From NCBI RefSeq assembly GCF_901933205.1, contig NC_044574.1, positions 24,214,233 through 24,278,232 of the forward strand: a stretch of DNA of 64,000 bases, read 5' to 3'. The translations under genes and the position numbers were made by a program. Positions 1-13,400 of the stretch are shown in pieces (positions within the stretch are counted from its first letter, which is position 1; each line of letters begins with the position of its first letter). This stretch comes from Camarhynchus parvulus. Taxonomy: Eukaryota > Chordata > Aves > Passeriformes > Thraupidae. Below the pieces are notes generated by a model. That model was not told the DNA's origin and did not search any database. It saw only the letters and a list, made by a program, of their open reading frames with translations.

Positions 1-3000
1 CCAGTCTTTATTAATAAGGCCATGAGTACTGAACATGCAAGTTGAAAGATAAGTGAAATAACCTTATTTAAGTAGCACTGAGGAAATGTCTTTATGCACT
101 TTAATGTAAAATAAGATTTGCTCGTGGGTGACAGGTGGCAATAAGACCATCCTAGTAACTCAGTTGCTGAGTAATGGCTGAATTGCTGAAAGAAGAAATG
201 TTGATATGAAACAAAAGTCTTCAAAAATCAATTTAAGATTATATTATAAGCATTGCAGCAAATAATTGTGGAGACCAATATGTACAGATTTGACTAAAAG
301 CATTTTAGAATTTTTTTTCATACTAGATGTCACTTTACCAGTGAACAATGAGAGTTTAAAATAACATGCCTTTTTGACAACTGCAAAGCACTTTGCATGC
401 TGGTCATTTTAACATTCCAGAGTTAAGTTACAGATGGGGCTTCAGATGCAGTAATTGTGGGTGAAAGGATCTTCTTGGTACCTTTTTCCATAATTCCTAT
501 TCACTGGTGGCTTCTTTATAGCATATTACCTTATGATGGCTAATTCAAAAGAAGGCTTACTTTATCTGGTTTTCTTCTATTGCAAAACTAGTTAGTATAT
601 TTAAGCCTGATGATTTAAAATGCAGTTTAAAGGTAATTTGGAAGTCTCCCATATCAAATAAATAAGGCATATTTTTAGCACATTATAAATAATTTACCTT
701 TCTCCTCACCCTTCTATGTAAAATTCATCTCATCTCAGTGTGCACTCTCCTGGTATTAGTCTTATTCATGAAGAGCACTGGAATCTGGTAATGCATAACC
801 TGTTTTCTTCTCCCTGGAATATTTATGTCCATTTTGAATTTGAATAAACACATTAATAAACCAGATATTTCAGAAATCAAAAACCTGAAGAGAAGTAAAA
901 CCGGGAAAATGTTCTTCCTGCAGAGATTAGTGAAGACAGCCAATGTGATCCAAGTGGTTTGCATGCTGGAGTTACTGATGAATGAGTAGTGTCAGTGTGC
1001 AATTTGTGGGGCAGAACTTTCCCTGCAAGGTTAGTAAATGTTATCTCATCAGCAAAATGTTTGTGTATCATTTTCAAGAAGAGATATGAGCTTACATTCT
1101 TACAAGACATCTGCTCCAAAAGCCTATTAAAATGGTTTTTTTTATTCATTGGAGATATAATTCATCTGAATTTTGATATTAGTTTCCTTATTTGAGTCAG
1201 AAGAATACCCATTCACACCTTTTGTTTAGATTCAAGAGAGAATTGAGTTCATTGTATCCTAGTCTGCTGATTATAGCATTACAATGTGTTAAATTCAAGA
1301 TGCCAGGACTTGAGTGTTTCTGGGTACATTACTGTTGACCAGTCTGAGGACCCAGTTCTTAAAGTGACCTGGATGGTGATGTACTACAAAAAGGCAGGCA
1401 GACTGGTTTTGGCAGTACCTTGGAAGTTTACATGTCATGCAGTTGGATGGAAGTACTGATTCATTGAGCCTCCCAGGTTCGAAAAGAATAGTAATTCCAA
1501 GCTGTTACATTTTATTTTATATGTTAAAATTCACAAATTGTTTTTAACAGATATGACATTTTTACTGCTTTTTTTCTTTAACTGCCTTTCTAGTCAAAAC
1601 TTTGAGGTAATGTGGGTCCACTACTTAGTTTACTTTTATTTTAATGTTTTTGAGGAAAATAATTAGCTAATAAATTTACATTTACGTTATTGAGGCCTCA
1701 GATTAAAGAACTGTACATGTGTGGAGGAGTGAATTTTTCTTTATCACAAATGCAATTACAAAATGGGTTTTTTAACAGATTTTAAGGAAAATAAGTGAGG
1801 ATTTACCTAACAATAAAGTTATATCCTAGGATTTTTTCAATTAAGGTGTGGTGTTTTAAAATAATTTATTTCTGTAGAATGGCCTTGCAGGTTCTATTTT
1901 TTCAAATTTTGTTCAAAGTATGGCTGCCCACCCTCTCTGCTTTGTGGAAGATTTCTTTCATGCTGTGCAGTGACTGATAATTCTGTAAAACTTGCAATGT
2001 TTTAAAAACTTGTCTTAGTGTTCCAATATACTGAATGATCTGAATGTATTTGAAGTCCAAGTTGGCTGGATACTAATAATGCATTTTTCTGTAGAATTTT
2101 TTTTTTTCTGTAAAGGATGAAATTTTGAAGTGATTGTCTTTCCCCCAGCAATGAACATCAAGTCTAAATTGTCTCCATTATATGCTGGAATTCAGCATTT
2201 GATGTGGTGTCCCTTTCCCCCTCCCCTTTTAAAGCATTTATGAAGGATACAGTGCTAGTAGTGAACACCCCAGTGGATTACTGTATTGCAGGGACTGTCT
2301 GGTGTTTTGTGTTCTGGTCCAGAAGTAGTGGGGGGAACACATTTTTTTAAGGACAAGTTTAAATCCTTTTATTCCCTGTGACTTATCCTTGAACTGAAGG
2401 CTTTTTAGACTCTATTTTTTTCCTTCCTTGAATTCCCACACAGATTTTATTGTTTTTTTAAAGTGACTCTTAGTTTTGAGGAAGAAGCTGTTATGAACGT
2501 CTTATGTTTTTAAAATCAGGGCTGACTTCTACTCTTGGTCTGTGAATTTTGTACTGTACTTCATGTTCATTAATGGTTAAGAATAGTGATTACTGCTTTG
2601 AAAGCTACAAACCATGTTAGCCAAAACCAAGTTTTCTGATCCTGTCAGATTCTTTTTTCATCAGTGTCTGGAGACTCCTTTTTTGAGAGATTTCTACTGC
2701 CCCCTCTTTGATAAAAGGAGAGTACAGGAATATTTTTAGGTATGTTTTGTCTATTATACATTGATTGCAGTCCTGTGTCCCCTTTATTTGTAATATTTTT
2801 AGCTCTTTTTTCTTTTTTCTGTAACAAAGAAAAAAATATGCATTATAGAAGTATCTCTAATAGTGATGAGTACATCAAATACAGTTTTCATGCAAAGAGT
2901 TTTCATGCCCTTGTCTATTCAAAGTGTGGCAATTTTTGAAAATTATCAATGAAGTAATCCTTTTTCTAAACTTACTTAGATGTTTTCCTTAGAGAGGAAA

Positions 3001-6000
3001 CCAGAGCACCATATTGTTTAAGATTTGAAAAAAAAGTGTTTCCTTTTATGGTCATATGTTCTTGAGGCATTTTGGCATGGTAGAACAATTGATGAATATT
3101 GACTCTTTTACAAAACCTGCCCTTCTGTGCATACCTAAAGGCTTACAGAAGTGAGTATGAAATGACAGTGTGCTTTTTTTCCCCTTCTAGCTTAAGTACT
3201 GTGCTGCTTCTATTCTTATTGTTGTCTTTGAATAGAGAGTACCACTAACATCTCTCTTGCAGTTTACCTGCATAATGTGAATGAGAAGTTGAGATGTACC
3301 AAAAAGACTTGTTTTTAATAGAGGGTTTGCATAGCTTAAGTAATTTTTCCTTTCCTGTTAGTGAGACACAAATCATTAAGATCAAAAGTAGGCTGTCTTA
3401 CATAAAAAAAGAAATAGGAATCCAGACTCTAAAGTGCAGTAGTTCAGTTTTTGAAATGTATGTCCTTTGAGGAAAATAAAACAAGCTTTAAGTGGATGTA
3501 TGGTCTATAGAAGCTGCAGTCAGTCAGGCTTTGCTGAAGCAGAAGAAATTAAACTAAAAGTATATGATTAAAAGAAAAGAATCCAAGGAAGGGAAAGACC
3601 CAAGACATTGAGCACCTGGAAATAAGAAAGGTTGAAAATCATCTAAAAAACTTATCCAGAAATAAGAAGTAATGATTGGAGAAGACCAGAACAGTAAGAA
3701 ATGATATTTTATTAGAATGTGTAAAACTAGGTAGGATGATGTTTTCTTTCTTTTACCAATAGTCTGATAGTTGAGTAATTCCCCCAGCAAAACCTCTTTT
3801 TCCATATACTGAAAATCAGAGCCTCTAACTATGTCCTGATATGGTGTTCAGCCTTGCAGGTACAAACCTATTTGTCCACTGAAAGCTGTTGAGGGTGATG
3901 TTGTAATCTCAGTTTTTGTTGGTGAGGTATGTGTTTGGTAAGTGGAGGGTGAGTAATGTTATTTGTGGAAGTGGGAGCTGGAGTGAATTAAAGAGAAAAT
4001 TAATTGAATATTTTAGCCAGAAGATGACTGAAGCACCATACTGAGTGTGCTGTGGGAAAGGAAGTGCTCTGTTCTAAGGTCTGCAGAATCCTTGCAGTGG
4101 ACTGTAGTCATTAATGAATACATTAGTCTTTATTTTTCAATGTGTTGAGATGTCTGTGGATAATTAAATCACGTTCTGAAGAGGAGATAAAACATTCAAA
4201 ATGTAATGTGAAAAGGATGTATGTTTTTTAAATACCACAGACACTATAGTACATTATAATAGATAGGCAGAAAATATTCTGTATTACATAGGGTGCTTGT
4301 GGACATTTTTTTCCTGTGTAAATCAAAGCCACCAATTAAAATGAAAGGTGGTGGTTACTTTTTAGAAGTGTTACACTAACAGCAAGCGCAGTCAAATTTT
4401 TGTATAGCCAGCATTCAAAGTTCTGTTCTGGGGAAGAGGTGCCTGTTAAGATAGTGGAATACAGGTCCATAATCTAGCATAAATTTGGTTTTTGTAATCT
4501 AAATTTGGACTGTTAAAAACTTTTGAGATTGTGATCAGCTGCTTCAAATCTGAAGTCAGAAGGAAAAAAAAAGCAGTGATGTGTAAATGATGTAATATAA
4601 AAGGGATTTTGTAAGTTTCTCTTCAAATCAAATTTGCTGAAGGACTGTGTGAAAAGTGTTCGAAAAATGCCTAAACTGTTTGGAAAGCATTTTGGCTATT
4701 GCCAAGATGGTATTAAATTTGAAAGTCAACAGTGAGGATTTTTCACTTGTGGTAGAAGTTTCAAAGGACAATGTCAAAGTCAAAATCCATTTTTCCATTT
4801 TGCAGTCTTTTAATCAGATTCACCAGCCCCCTCCCCACCCCATACCTTGCATTTTGTGTATTGGCTTTTTCATTCTGTGTCTTGGTTACTCCATATTAGG
4901 ATGGGGAAGTCATTTGGATGTGTGAGGTGTAGACATTGGAATACTTACCTGCATATGTTCTTTGTTTTGTAATTATACTTGAATTCAGTACATTCTGTAT
5001 CGCGGCTGGAAGTTGTAATTACTCAGTAAAACGTTACATAGCCAGTAAGGGTTGTGTTCTGTTAATTTAAGCAATTTTATGTGTATTGGAAAAGTAAGCA
5101 ATAACACTGGCTTTAGGCAGCTGATGGTTTGCTGTGTTTCTGAATTCCAATTGCGTATAACTATTTTATGGATGTGAAACAAAACAAAGGTTCTGTCCAT
5201 CTATGTGTGCTAGTTATTGACTCTGCCTTCACAATGCTGGCACACACTGTTCAAGAGCATGTGCCCAGTGAGGGAGCAACATGCCCAGGCTGGCCAAGCT
5301 CTGTGTTTGTTCTCTGAACCTCACTGGCAGCTCTGCCTTTCATCCTATTCACTCCCTGCCCTCAAAGAGGATGATTCCTTCCCCAGTGCTGGGAAAGCTC
5401 TTTCTGCCTGGCTCAGAGGCCCCAGTGGCACTGGCTCCGGTTTGGACTGCCTGTCCTGATCCAGGTGTGAGGATGACATGAAGAAAGGTGGTACTACAGA
5501 TGGGTTGCATGTCTGTGTATAGCCAAGGGTGTGAAGAATTCCTTGAAGAGGTTGGATTTATGTGTTAGGCTTGCATAGTAACCATTGTTTCACAATCCCA
5601 GCAAAGCTGTCCAACCCTCTTAAGAAAAAGCTTGAAATTGGTCAGCTTAGAAAGGATTTAATGTACTGTCTGGTACACTTAAGTGCCACTTTTTATCACT
5701 AATACCAATAAAACTGCTTATTTATCCAGTTATGGGAAGAACTGCTTCTAATTGGGCTAAAAAAATTTATGTGGTTGGAAAGAAGACTCAAAAATGTCAG
5801 AAATCTGGCTGATGAAGTGGAGAAACTTGAAAAATTGGATTTGTCTGTATGGTATCAGATCTCAGAAATAAAGTGGTCAAGCAACACATTGCAGGAAGGA
5901 TTTTGGCTATGCACTATATGTCCCTATTGCTAAAGATGTTTCATTTGGTAGTTTAGAGACACCCTTTCGCAAGGGAAGTTTATTGGTTTCCTATGGTTTT

Positions 6001-8551
6001 GTTGTGCTTGCTTTTTTCCTCTAATGAATCAAATGGCACAAGATCCACCTGAGCAGAGAAGTGACAGACTTGAGGGCCTCATCTCTTGTCTATTTGAGGT
6101 CAAGATCAAATACTGGGCTGTCTTTGGGCTGTAGGAATAACCAAGCAAGCGGTCTCAGCCACTTTGAAAGAGGGAGAGAGAGAGGTCTGTCATTTCATGT
6201 AATGTAACCTGGAATCTTAAAAATCCTTTCTTTATTTGCTGTTTGTGGCATTCATTGAAAGGCCATTCCAAAATAATTGTGTTAAATTGGGGGTAATGGG
6301 TTGAAGTGGGACCTTGCAATCAGATGGTTGAAGGTGATCCTAAAAGTCCTGTTCAAGAATGAGTTTTGTCTGTCTTTGCAAATATTTTATGAGGGACTTA
6401 TTGAAAGATCATGAAAAGTAAACCTTTCTTTAGTGTTTGAATGAAACTTTTTTTGAAAACCCTAGGAAAAGGGACATAATTTCTGCTTTCACAGAAGTTG
6501 TGCCAGCTCAGCTCCCAGTAAATTACGTGTATTGATTTACCCAAGCTCTTTGTGATTTTAGTATTTTTTTTTAATTTAGACTTCAGTTCTGATGCTGAAT
6601 TGAGGCTTAGTAAGATCTTTTCTAGGTTCTCTTTCTGACACCTGAGGTGACTGAAGTGTTATTTACTGCTCTAGTATAAAGTGATGTTCAATGTTTTAGA
6701 GAAGTATTTTTTTTACCCCAAATACTGATTCAACAGCAGTTTACCATTAAATCTGGCTACTCTGGAGACACAAAGCATTAAGTTTAAGGGTTTAAATGTG
6801 GGGGTTTTATTTTTCTTCAAGGCAGTCATAAAGCAAATACATCTTGCATTTGATGCACATAAAAATGCATTCATATATGAACCTCTGTCTCTGCATGTTG
6901 TCACTGTACATAGATATCTTTGGCTGCAGATTTTTTCTCACTGATGTTTCTCACGAAAGACAACTTTCTCAGCATCTCAGCAAAAATAAAAATTAAATAC
7001 TGTGAAAGAAGAAGCTAATGAATTTGGACAACTTGGAAACCTTGAGGCAAGAAAGACTTTCCAGTAAGGCTGTGGCTTGAACCCATTCTGCTCCTTTCCC
7101 TTTATGCTGTGCACTGATTTCATTGGTTTTGACCTTTACTGTAGAATCTCAGTTTCCAGGTGGTTCAAAACAAGGGTTTTAGGTGTAGAAAACTAATTCC
7201 AAAATCTGTGTTCTGGGTGCTCCATCTGGTGAGTAGGTAATTGGACACTTCTGGATCATTGAGAGAGATGTGCAGTGGTACTCTGGCTAGCAATTGGTGG
7301 GTTTACAGATGTGCCAAGCTCAACTTTTTAATGGAAATGTCTCAGCCTGGAACAATCTTCCTGATACTGTAGGTGGGAAAGATACCCCAGGTGTTTCCTT
7401 GACATTCTGTTTGTCAAGAGACTCTGTTGGAACTTGCTGCTCTGCTTCTTTGGATTATCCTTTAGCAAATAACAATTCCCTCTTTCCATCAATAAGTAGT
7501 TCAGGTTTTGGCTCTTTGAGGTTCTCACATAATTTTGGAAGAAGAATTGCAGCTTTTCAATCACATTGCTACCAAGCATTTTTGAAAGGTTTAATTAGAC
7601 TTTTTTTGCTCTACTATTGACCCTGTTCCTAAATGGGAACTAAATTTAATATTAACTTTTCTAATGGGAAACTACTTTGAGTCATTAGCAAAGCTGTTTC
7701 TTTCAATTTTCCTACAAAGACAACCTAGGTTGAAGCAATTACATCTGTCAGATGAGTGAGAAAGTTTAAAGCATTTTTAAGGACAAAAGGGTTTTTTAGC
7801 TTTTCCCCAACATTGTTGTATAAGTTCATGTCAGATTTTTTTTCTCTCAACTTAGCTAATTAATCTGCTGGTGTGATACATTTGGTAGTATCACATGGTG
7901 TGATTTTCCTTAGTGTGATACATTTGCAGTAGAAGCTGCTTTTATGCTTCAGATGTTGAAGGGTCTGTGGAGGAGGGTGTTTGCATTCGTGGGGCAAGGT
8001 CATATACTGAGATCTGCCAAGTATTGCAAGGGGCTCCCTGGTGCAGCAGGGAAGGTTTATCTCTGGAGAGCTGCTTATGTATGAACTCGCTAGGAAATAA
8101 CCAAGACAGAGCCTCTGATTTAAACAGGCCTTAAGGAGTGGTCAGGGCACATCAGTGGTGTTGGCTTGCTCTGTCAATAACTAAGATGTATGTGATGATT
8201 TCCTGGAGCTGTATTCACACTCACCTTGTGCTGAAGCCCTGGGGTACTGTTTGTAGTTACTGATGAGCATGAGTAAGTCAGGTAGGGAAAGATGAGTTCT
8301 TTTTGAGATATGGTGTTCTTTTGGGGATTATGTGCATGTTTCCAGACAGAAAAACACTTTGCAAGTCATTATTGTATTGTTGTCCATGCTGCCTGAGCTA
8401 GTGGCAGTTCACTGGCTTCAGTCAGTGCCTCAGCAGAGGGAAGGAGGCAGAGCAAACCCTGCCTAGTTGAACTCGAGGACAAGATTTTGCAATGTGAGTA
8501 ATCTTATTAAAGTAACATTACAAACACTTTAATAATATGAACTTGCATGTG
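1..8551. other. AT-rich region without recognisable exon; possible convergent + strand transcription unit
   Basis: I see no exon with splice-supported homology in either strand. Open frames are short and stop-bounded. The + strand shows an excess of G and T over C and A across much of 2000-8300, which is typical of transcribed sense strands. In other amniotes the gene downstream of BEND4, converging on it, is SLC30A9. Its 3' UTR or last intron could therefore lie here, but I could not find its conserved C-terminus. A polypyrimidine-like T-rich texture and several AATAAA hexamers (for example near 5706, 5867 and 6986) are present. Confidence 0.35.
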
Positions 8552-8944
8552 TGTCACAGACATTTATTTCATGAAAAATCCTCTCAAGATTTTTCCTGCT
8601 GAAGCTGAGAAGTTCAGCAACAAGACATAAACAATAAGTTATCTGCTGCTGTAGAATGCAACAGGTCTGTCTAGATTAGCCCAGCTTAGATGTTTATGGT
8701 TGATAGCCAATCCGGGGAGGGAACTCTCTCAGACAGAGTCGGAGAGAGTTGCCTTGTTATCATCATTCTTTACTTTTCTATTCTTAGGTTAAGTAGCAGG
8801 TTCTAGAAACTCTCCCTTTCTTTTTCTTTTTAGTATAGTTATAATAGATGTATATATCTTAAAATAATAAATCAAGCCTTCTGATCATGGAGTCAACCAT
8901 CTTGTCTCTTCCTTCACCCAAGAACCCTTGTGACCACCATCACA
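8552..8944 (+). mobile_element. Solo LTR of an endogenous retrovirus, copy 1
   Basis: The 393-bp element starts TGTCACAG and ends CATCACA, so it has the retroviral TG...CA termini. It is bracketed by a perfect 6-bp target-site duplication, CATGTG, at 8546-8551 and 8945-8950. A polyadenylation signal AATAAA sits at 8866-8871, giving + orientation; a TATA-like TATATAT precedes it. No primer-binding site or internal gene follows, so only a solo LTR remains after LTR-LTR recombination. A related copy is at 34243-34670. The 6-bp duplication fits alpha/beta-type (class II) elements. Confidence 0.85.
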
Positions 8945-8950
8945 CATGTG

Positions 8951-10429
8951 AGCTTGTTCAAAGCAAGAGGTAAAAACTAAATACCTTCATATGCATGAGG
9001 TTCAATGTTTGACTTGGACCTTAAAGTTCTCTTCAGGGACATCTCGTGCCTTGGGAGAGACAGAACTGCCAGCATGGGCATGCTTCTGAGGGCACCAGCA
9101 TTGCTGCACAGCAGGAGCACAGTTTAGCCATTGCCTTACCAGTATGTTTAACAGCTATTTAGTGGAAGAGTGATAAAATGCAACATTATTGAATTACACT
9201 CCCCATCTGTGCTGCTTGTTCCACTGCAGTTACTTCCCAGGCCTGCTTCTTTCCCATCCCAGGTACCTCTTCTGTACCCTTTCTCTCTGCCTGCCCAGCC
9301 CCAGGCACTGCCTCTCATGCTTATCCCCTTCCATCCACCCTGCTGTTAAACCTAATCTCTCTTTTCAAGCTTCATAAACCCAATTGCTGCCTTTGGTCCC
9401 CTACTTAGGTGCTCTTCTTCCCTGCCAGCTTTCCCTGCTGGGTTCCTGCCTGTACTGCTCCTTTACCCTGCTTGGTTTGTACATAGCCCACCCCTGTTCC
9501 CTCCTGCCTCCAGATCTACCCTTGGACATTTCCAGCCATTGCCAAAAAGTCTGGGAAGTCAAAGTTTTTCAGAGGGAAGCTAATTATAATTGTTTGCAGA
9601 TGGATTAATACACGTTTTCTACCTCCACTTCTCAGAGTTACCTGAAATTATTTTGTTGGGGGGATTAGTAAATGGTTCTCACTAATTGTGACCGTCACAA
9701 AAAAAAAAGCAGTAGGCTGAAGCCCCTGACCTAGAAAATACTTGCCCAGCCCCAGTTAATTTTGCAGCCTTACAGGCACCCAAAAGCACTGTGTTTATAA
9801 TGGTACTGTTTGTTACCATTATAAAATGTGTACCATTTATCCACATGGTATATATGTGTATATACCATACACATATACCATGGTATATACGTGTATATAC
9901 CATATATATCCATGTGAATGGAAATAACCATTTCAGGTGGCTGCCACCAGCCTGTGGGCTGGCCCTGGCTTCACAGCCCAGCAGCAGTGGTTTGCCATGG
10001 TGAATGTTTGTCACTGTAATTCCTCTACAAATTATCTGGAGCTAGGATTTTCTAAAGCATTTAAGAGAACAGGATACATTCAGCCACCACTGGATTCTGA
10101 ATTAAAATGGGATTTAAACGTCACTGCTTGAAAATCCAGGTTTTAAGATTGCAGATGGGTACTTCCCTTTAATAGTCTTTCTATTTAACCAGCACATAAA
10201 TCTATGTGGCTGTACATTGAGGTGAAAATGATTTATATTATACTCATACTTGAATTCTTCAAATTCTTTTCCTGTGCTTTCTGGTGCTTCATACCAAACA
10301 AGCATTTAATGCAAAAGAAAATGCTCTAGCCCTTTATATAAATCTAGAACTTTTATATATATTTATAGTGAGACCCAGGTATCATGGCTGTCACAGTGAC
10401 ACAAGATTGCCTCTAGAGAAAGGAAGAGA
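8951..10429. other. Intergenic stretch between gene ends
   Basis: It holds a C/T-rich segment (about 9190-9510) that yields spurious Pro/Leu/Ser/Cys frames, and the alternating TA/TG tandem repeat at 9847-9913. No gene, RNA or further mobile element is recognised. The strand composition changes from G+T-rich to A+C-rich across this stretch. Confidence 0.5.
9847..9913. repeat. Two-copy tandem of an alternating purine-pyrimidine unit
   Basis: Unit 1 (9847-9881) and unit 2 (9882-9913) both begin GGTATATA, contain GTGTATATACCATA and end in CCAT. The junction forms the perfect 16-bp palindrome ATATACCATGGTATAT (9873-9888). Alternating purine/pyrimidine with self-complementarity suggests slippage origin and possible hairpin or Z-DNA propensity. 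Confidence 0.7.
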
Positions 10430-13400
10430 CAGATTAACCAGAGACTAACTTTTATTGTGCATTTTTTATGCAACAGAACAAATGGAACTGGAGGTATGTA
10501 TTAATAAAACCAATATTCAAATTAGAATTAACACCTGAAATAGTAAACTGTAGGTAACAAATGTCTTTATAATTAAAAATATTGACTGTTTAAAAAATTC
10601 TCTAAGATTTATATTCTTTAAAAGAAATGTGTGTTGCCACATAGAAAACAATTCACACATCCTATAGAAATTGTCACAAAAACCTTACTAGTCTATATTA
10701 CACTATGCACTTTTCTTTTGTACAATATCTGATAAAGGTCTATCCCTAACCTGTACTTACTCTACACAGTACAATCATCATAAGAAAGTATTCATAGAAT
10801 TAACTACACCATAACAATAAAAATATCAGGATTAATGTTTTTTTTAATCACAGTTTCTCCACAAATATTTGTCATAGAAAATATAGCGAAGGCATGTTGG
10901 CACAGATGGGCGTGCGGTGCTGCTACACAAAGTTTGAGAGAAGGCAGATACATAAATGACAGTAAGATTAAAGCCTATGGAAGGATAAGACAAGAATCTC
11001 TGTCCTCCTGGGACTTCCTGGAGTGACATGATAGATAGCAGTTTCCTTCTGTTGCTGGGAAGGGATGTGCTGGCTTATAAAGCGCACTGCCTAAATAAGG
11101 ATATCTCCCTCTGCAAGGGCTTATGTGCTATCTATTATTTCAGGTCCCATATCTAACATATTGCAGATATTTAGATGCTTCAATGTGTACGAATTTTTAA
11201 CACCTAATGAACAAATTAACTGGAATAAGTTGTGCAAGGTTTGGGATTTTAAAAATGAAATGTGTGGGTCAAGTGGCCATGATGGCAATTAAAAACTTTT
11301 GTCAGTTGTCTCTTTTCATACTGTGTTATTTAAAACAAAACATGAACAAAAGTATGAGCTGGTATCTGTTAATGCCTATTTGTGACCATGATTCATGTCA
11401 CTGGCCAGTGCACATAAGCAGTTGAGGACAAAATTTTGTTCATAAAGAAAGGTCTAAACCTGCAAAGCCACTTCGACTGCCAAAGTGGCTTTCAGGATGA
11501 AATTATACTTTTGGTTATTTTGCACAATGAGAGTAGAGGATTGTGAGTGGCTCCAGGATGCTGGCTATGCTTTTTACACTAAAAATAAAGCTAGACTTAC
11601 TAGTTATTTCAGTAAATCTTTCAGTTATTAAGTGAGAGGTTTGTCCAGTTCAGTAATTCTGTTCTGTGACTGTTAAAAAGTGTTTATATCTTAAACATCA
11701 TACAATTAAGCATCTGAAAGGAAACCATCACAATGTTTACAAAAATACAGCATGATACATATCGCTGTGGACAAATTTACAGTATAATGTTGACACACAC
11801 GTTCTGACATGTTTTACCAAATAGTTCTGGCATGTGTCACCACATTAAACATAGACCAGCAAGACTTACACCATCTGAGCAATGTAACATCTTCTATTAT
11901 AGTTCTTTTTAAAAAAGTGTAAGTTCAACACCAAAAAGCTACAATAGGATATCTGTACTGTGACATTTCTATACACTGAATTTCTCCTCCAGAGGCCACC
12001 ATGTGGTGTGACCACTCCAAGAAAGTCACCTCCTGCCTGTAATGAAGGAATGCTGTACTAAACCCCTTGGCCTAGTGAGTGACTAAACTTCTAGTTGACT
12101 TTAAGAAAATAAATTAATTATATTGGGGCCAGTGAGTACCTTTCAACCCCCTTTCAAAAAAATCACCAAAATTAAAGTGAACCGAGAGGTATTGGAGATT
12201 TGAGGGCCTAAAGCACACAGGGACTGAGCACGGTCCTCTATGGCAGTGCATGGTGAGCCCATGTCCCAAGATGCCCCATGGGCCAGAAGAGACCTGTCAC
12301 AACCACAGGCAGAGGTGGCAGGGGGCAGGAAGGGGCTCCTGTGTGGGGGAGCTGAACTTGGAGAGACTGCCCCAGCCCTGCAGCCAGGCTGGGTCTCCAG
12401 GAGCACTGCATCCCCGAGAGCCCTTCCTGGTCTCTGAGGAAGGGACCGGTGCCTCCTGCCTTGCCGGGTGCAGGGGGAGAAGGTGGGGAAGGGGAGGAGA
12501 GGCAAAGGGAGCCATGAGTAGCTACGCTCGTGGCTTGCACAAGGCGGTGGGGAAAGCTGGGGGTGTATGAGAGACGCGTTCAGGAGAGCCAACGCTGATG
12601 AGGTAGCACTAAGGATGGCCAAAAGTGAAGTGAGCTTTCTTCCCAAAAAACAGCTCCCTCTACCTGCTAGTGGGGAAATGTTGCCTCAGGAAGTGCTGGT
12701 TCAGGCTGTGGAGGATGCCAACACTGGCCTGAGTGAGCACACAAAGGTAAGGAGATGGAAACACCCTGATGTGGAAAGGAAAGGGCATCGTTTCTTTGGC
12801 ATTGCATGTTTCTGGCGTGGATCAATTTAAAGGACAATGGACTCCTAAACATTTAAAATTAAACTTTTTTGTGGATCAGCTTTTGTTTTTAAAGCTAGTA
12901 TCTGCTTCCAATGTTGTGCACCATTACAAATTCTGCTCCAACAGCTCTTTTCTTACAGCTCTCAGTCTGGATCTCATGTCTACCTACTACAGAACACTAA
13001 ACCAGATTCTTCTAGCCCAACCCCTCCCTGAATGCAACATTGAGCAAAACCAGCACATTGCCTCATCTCTTTCAAGGAACGGATATAAAGCACAAATTAA
13101 AGTGAAAACAAGAAAAGGCAATTTAAAGCCTCTAAAGCTACATAATATGGCTGCAGAATAGGAACAGACAAAGGAAAATCTGTCTTCTGAAATGGCAATT
13201 TGTTTTTGGCAATCTTCTTTTAATGAAAACTGTCATGATCAACTCTAATCCTCTAGAAATCTAGATAAATATACTGTCTATCTCATATACAATGCAATTT
13301 TTATCTGTTAGAAATGCCTGTTATTGTTCTGGGTCTTTGAAGGATTCTGCTGTTGATGAGTGCTGCTGTTTTACTCGGGAAGCTTAATTTCCTGACAGAG

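Noticed and set aside
1..8500. SLC30A9 terminal coding exon
   Set aside because: Synteny makes it plausible, but I could not find its conserved C-terminal residues in any + strand frame, so no exon is called.
8951..9100. Internal retroviral genes after the LTR at 8552-8944
   Set aside because: No primer-binding site or gag/pol-like frame follows, and the target-site duplication directly abuts both LTR ends, so it is a solo LTR.
9189..9608. Cys/Leu/Pro-rich small frames
   Set aside because: They come from a C/T-rich low-complexity tract; no family signature and no splice sites in phase.
12143..12646. 167-codon minus-strand frame with a signal-peptide-like start
   Set aside because: It sits in the inferred BEND4 3' UTR across a GC-rich patch in which other frames are also open. 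It is Pro/Ser/Leu low complexity without a domain.
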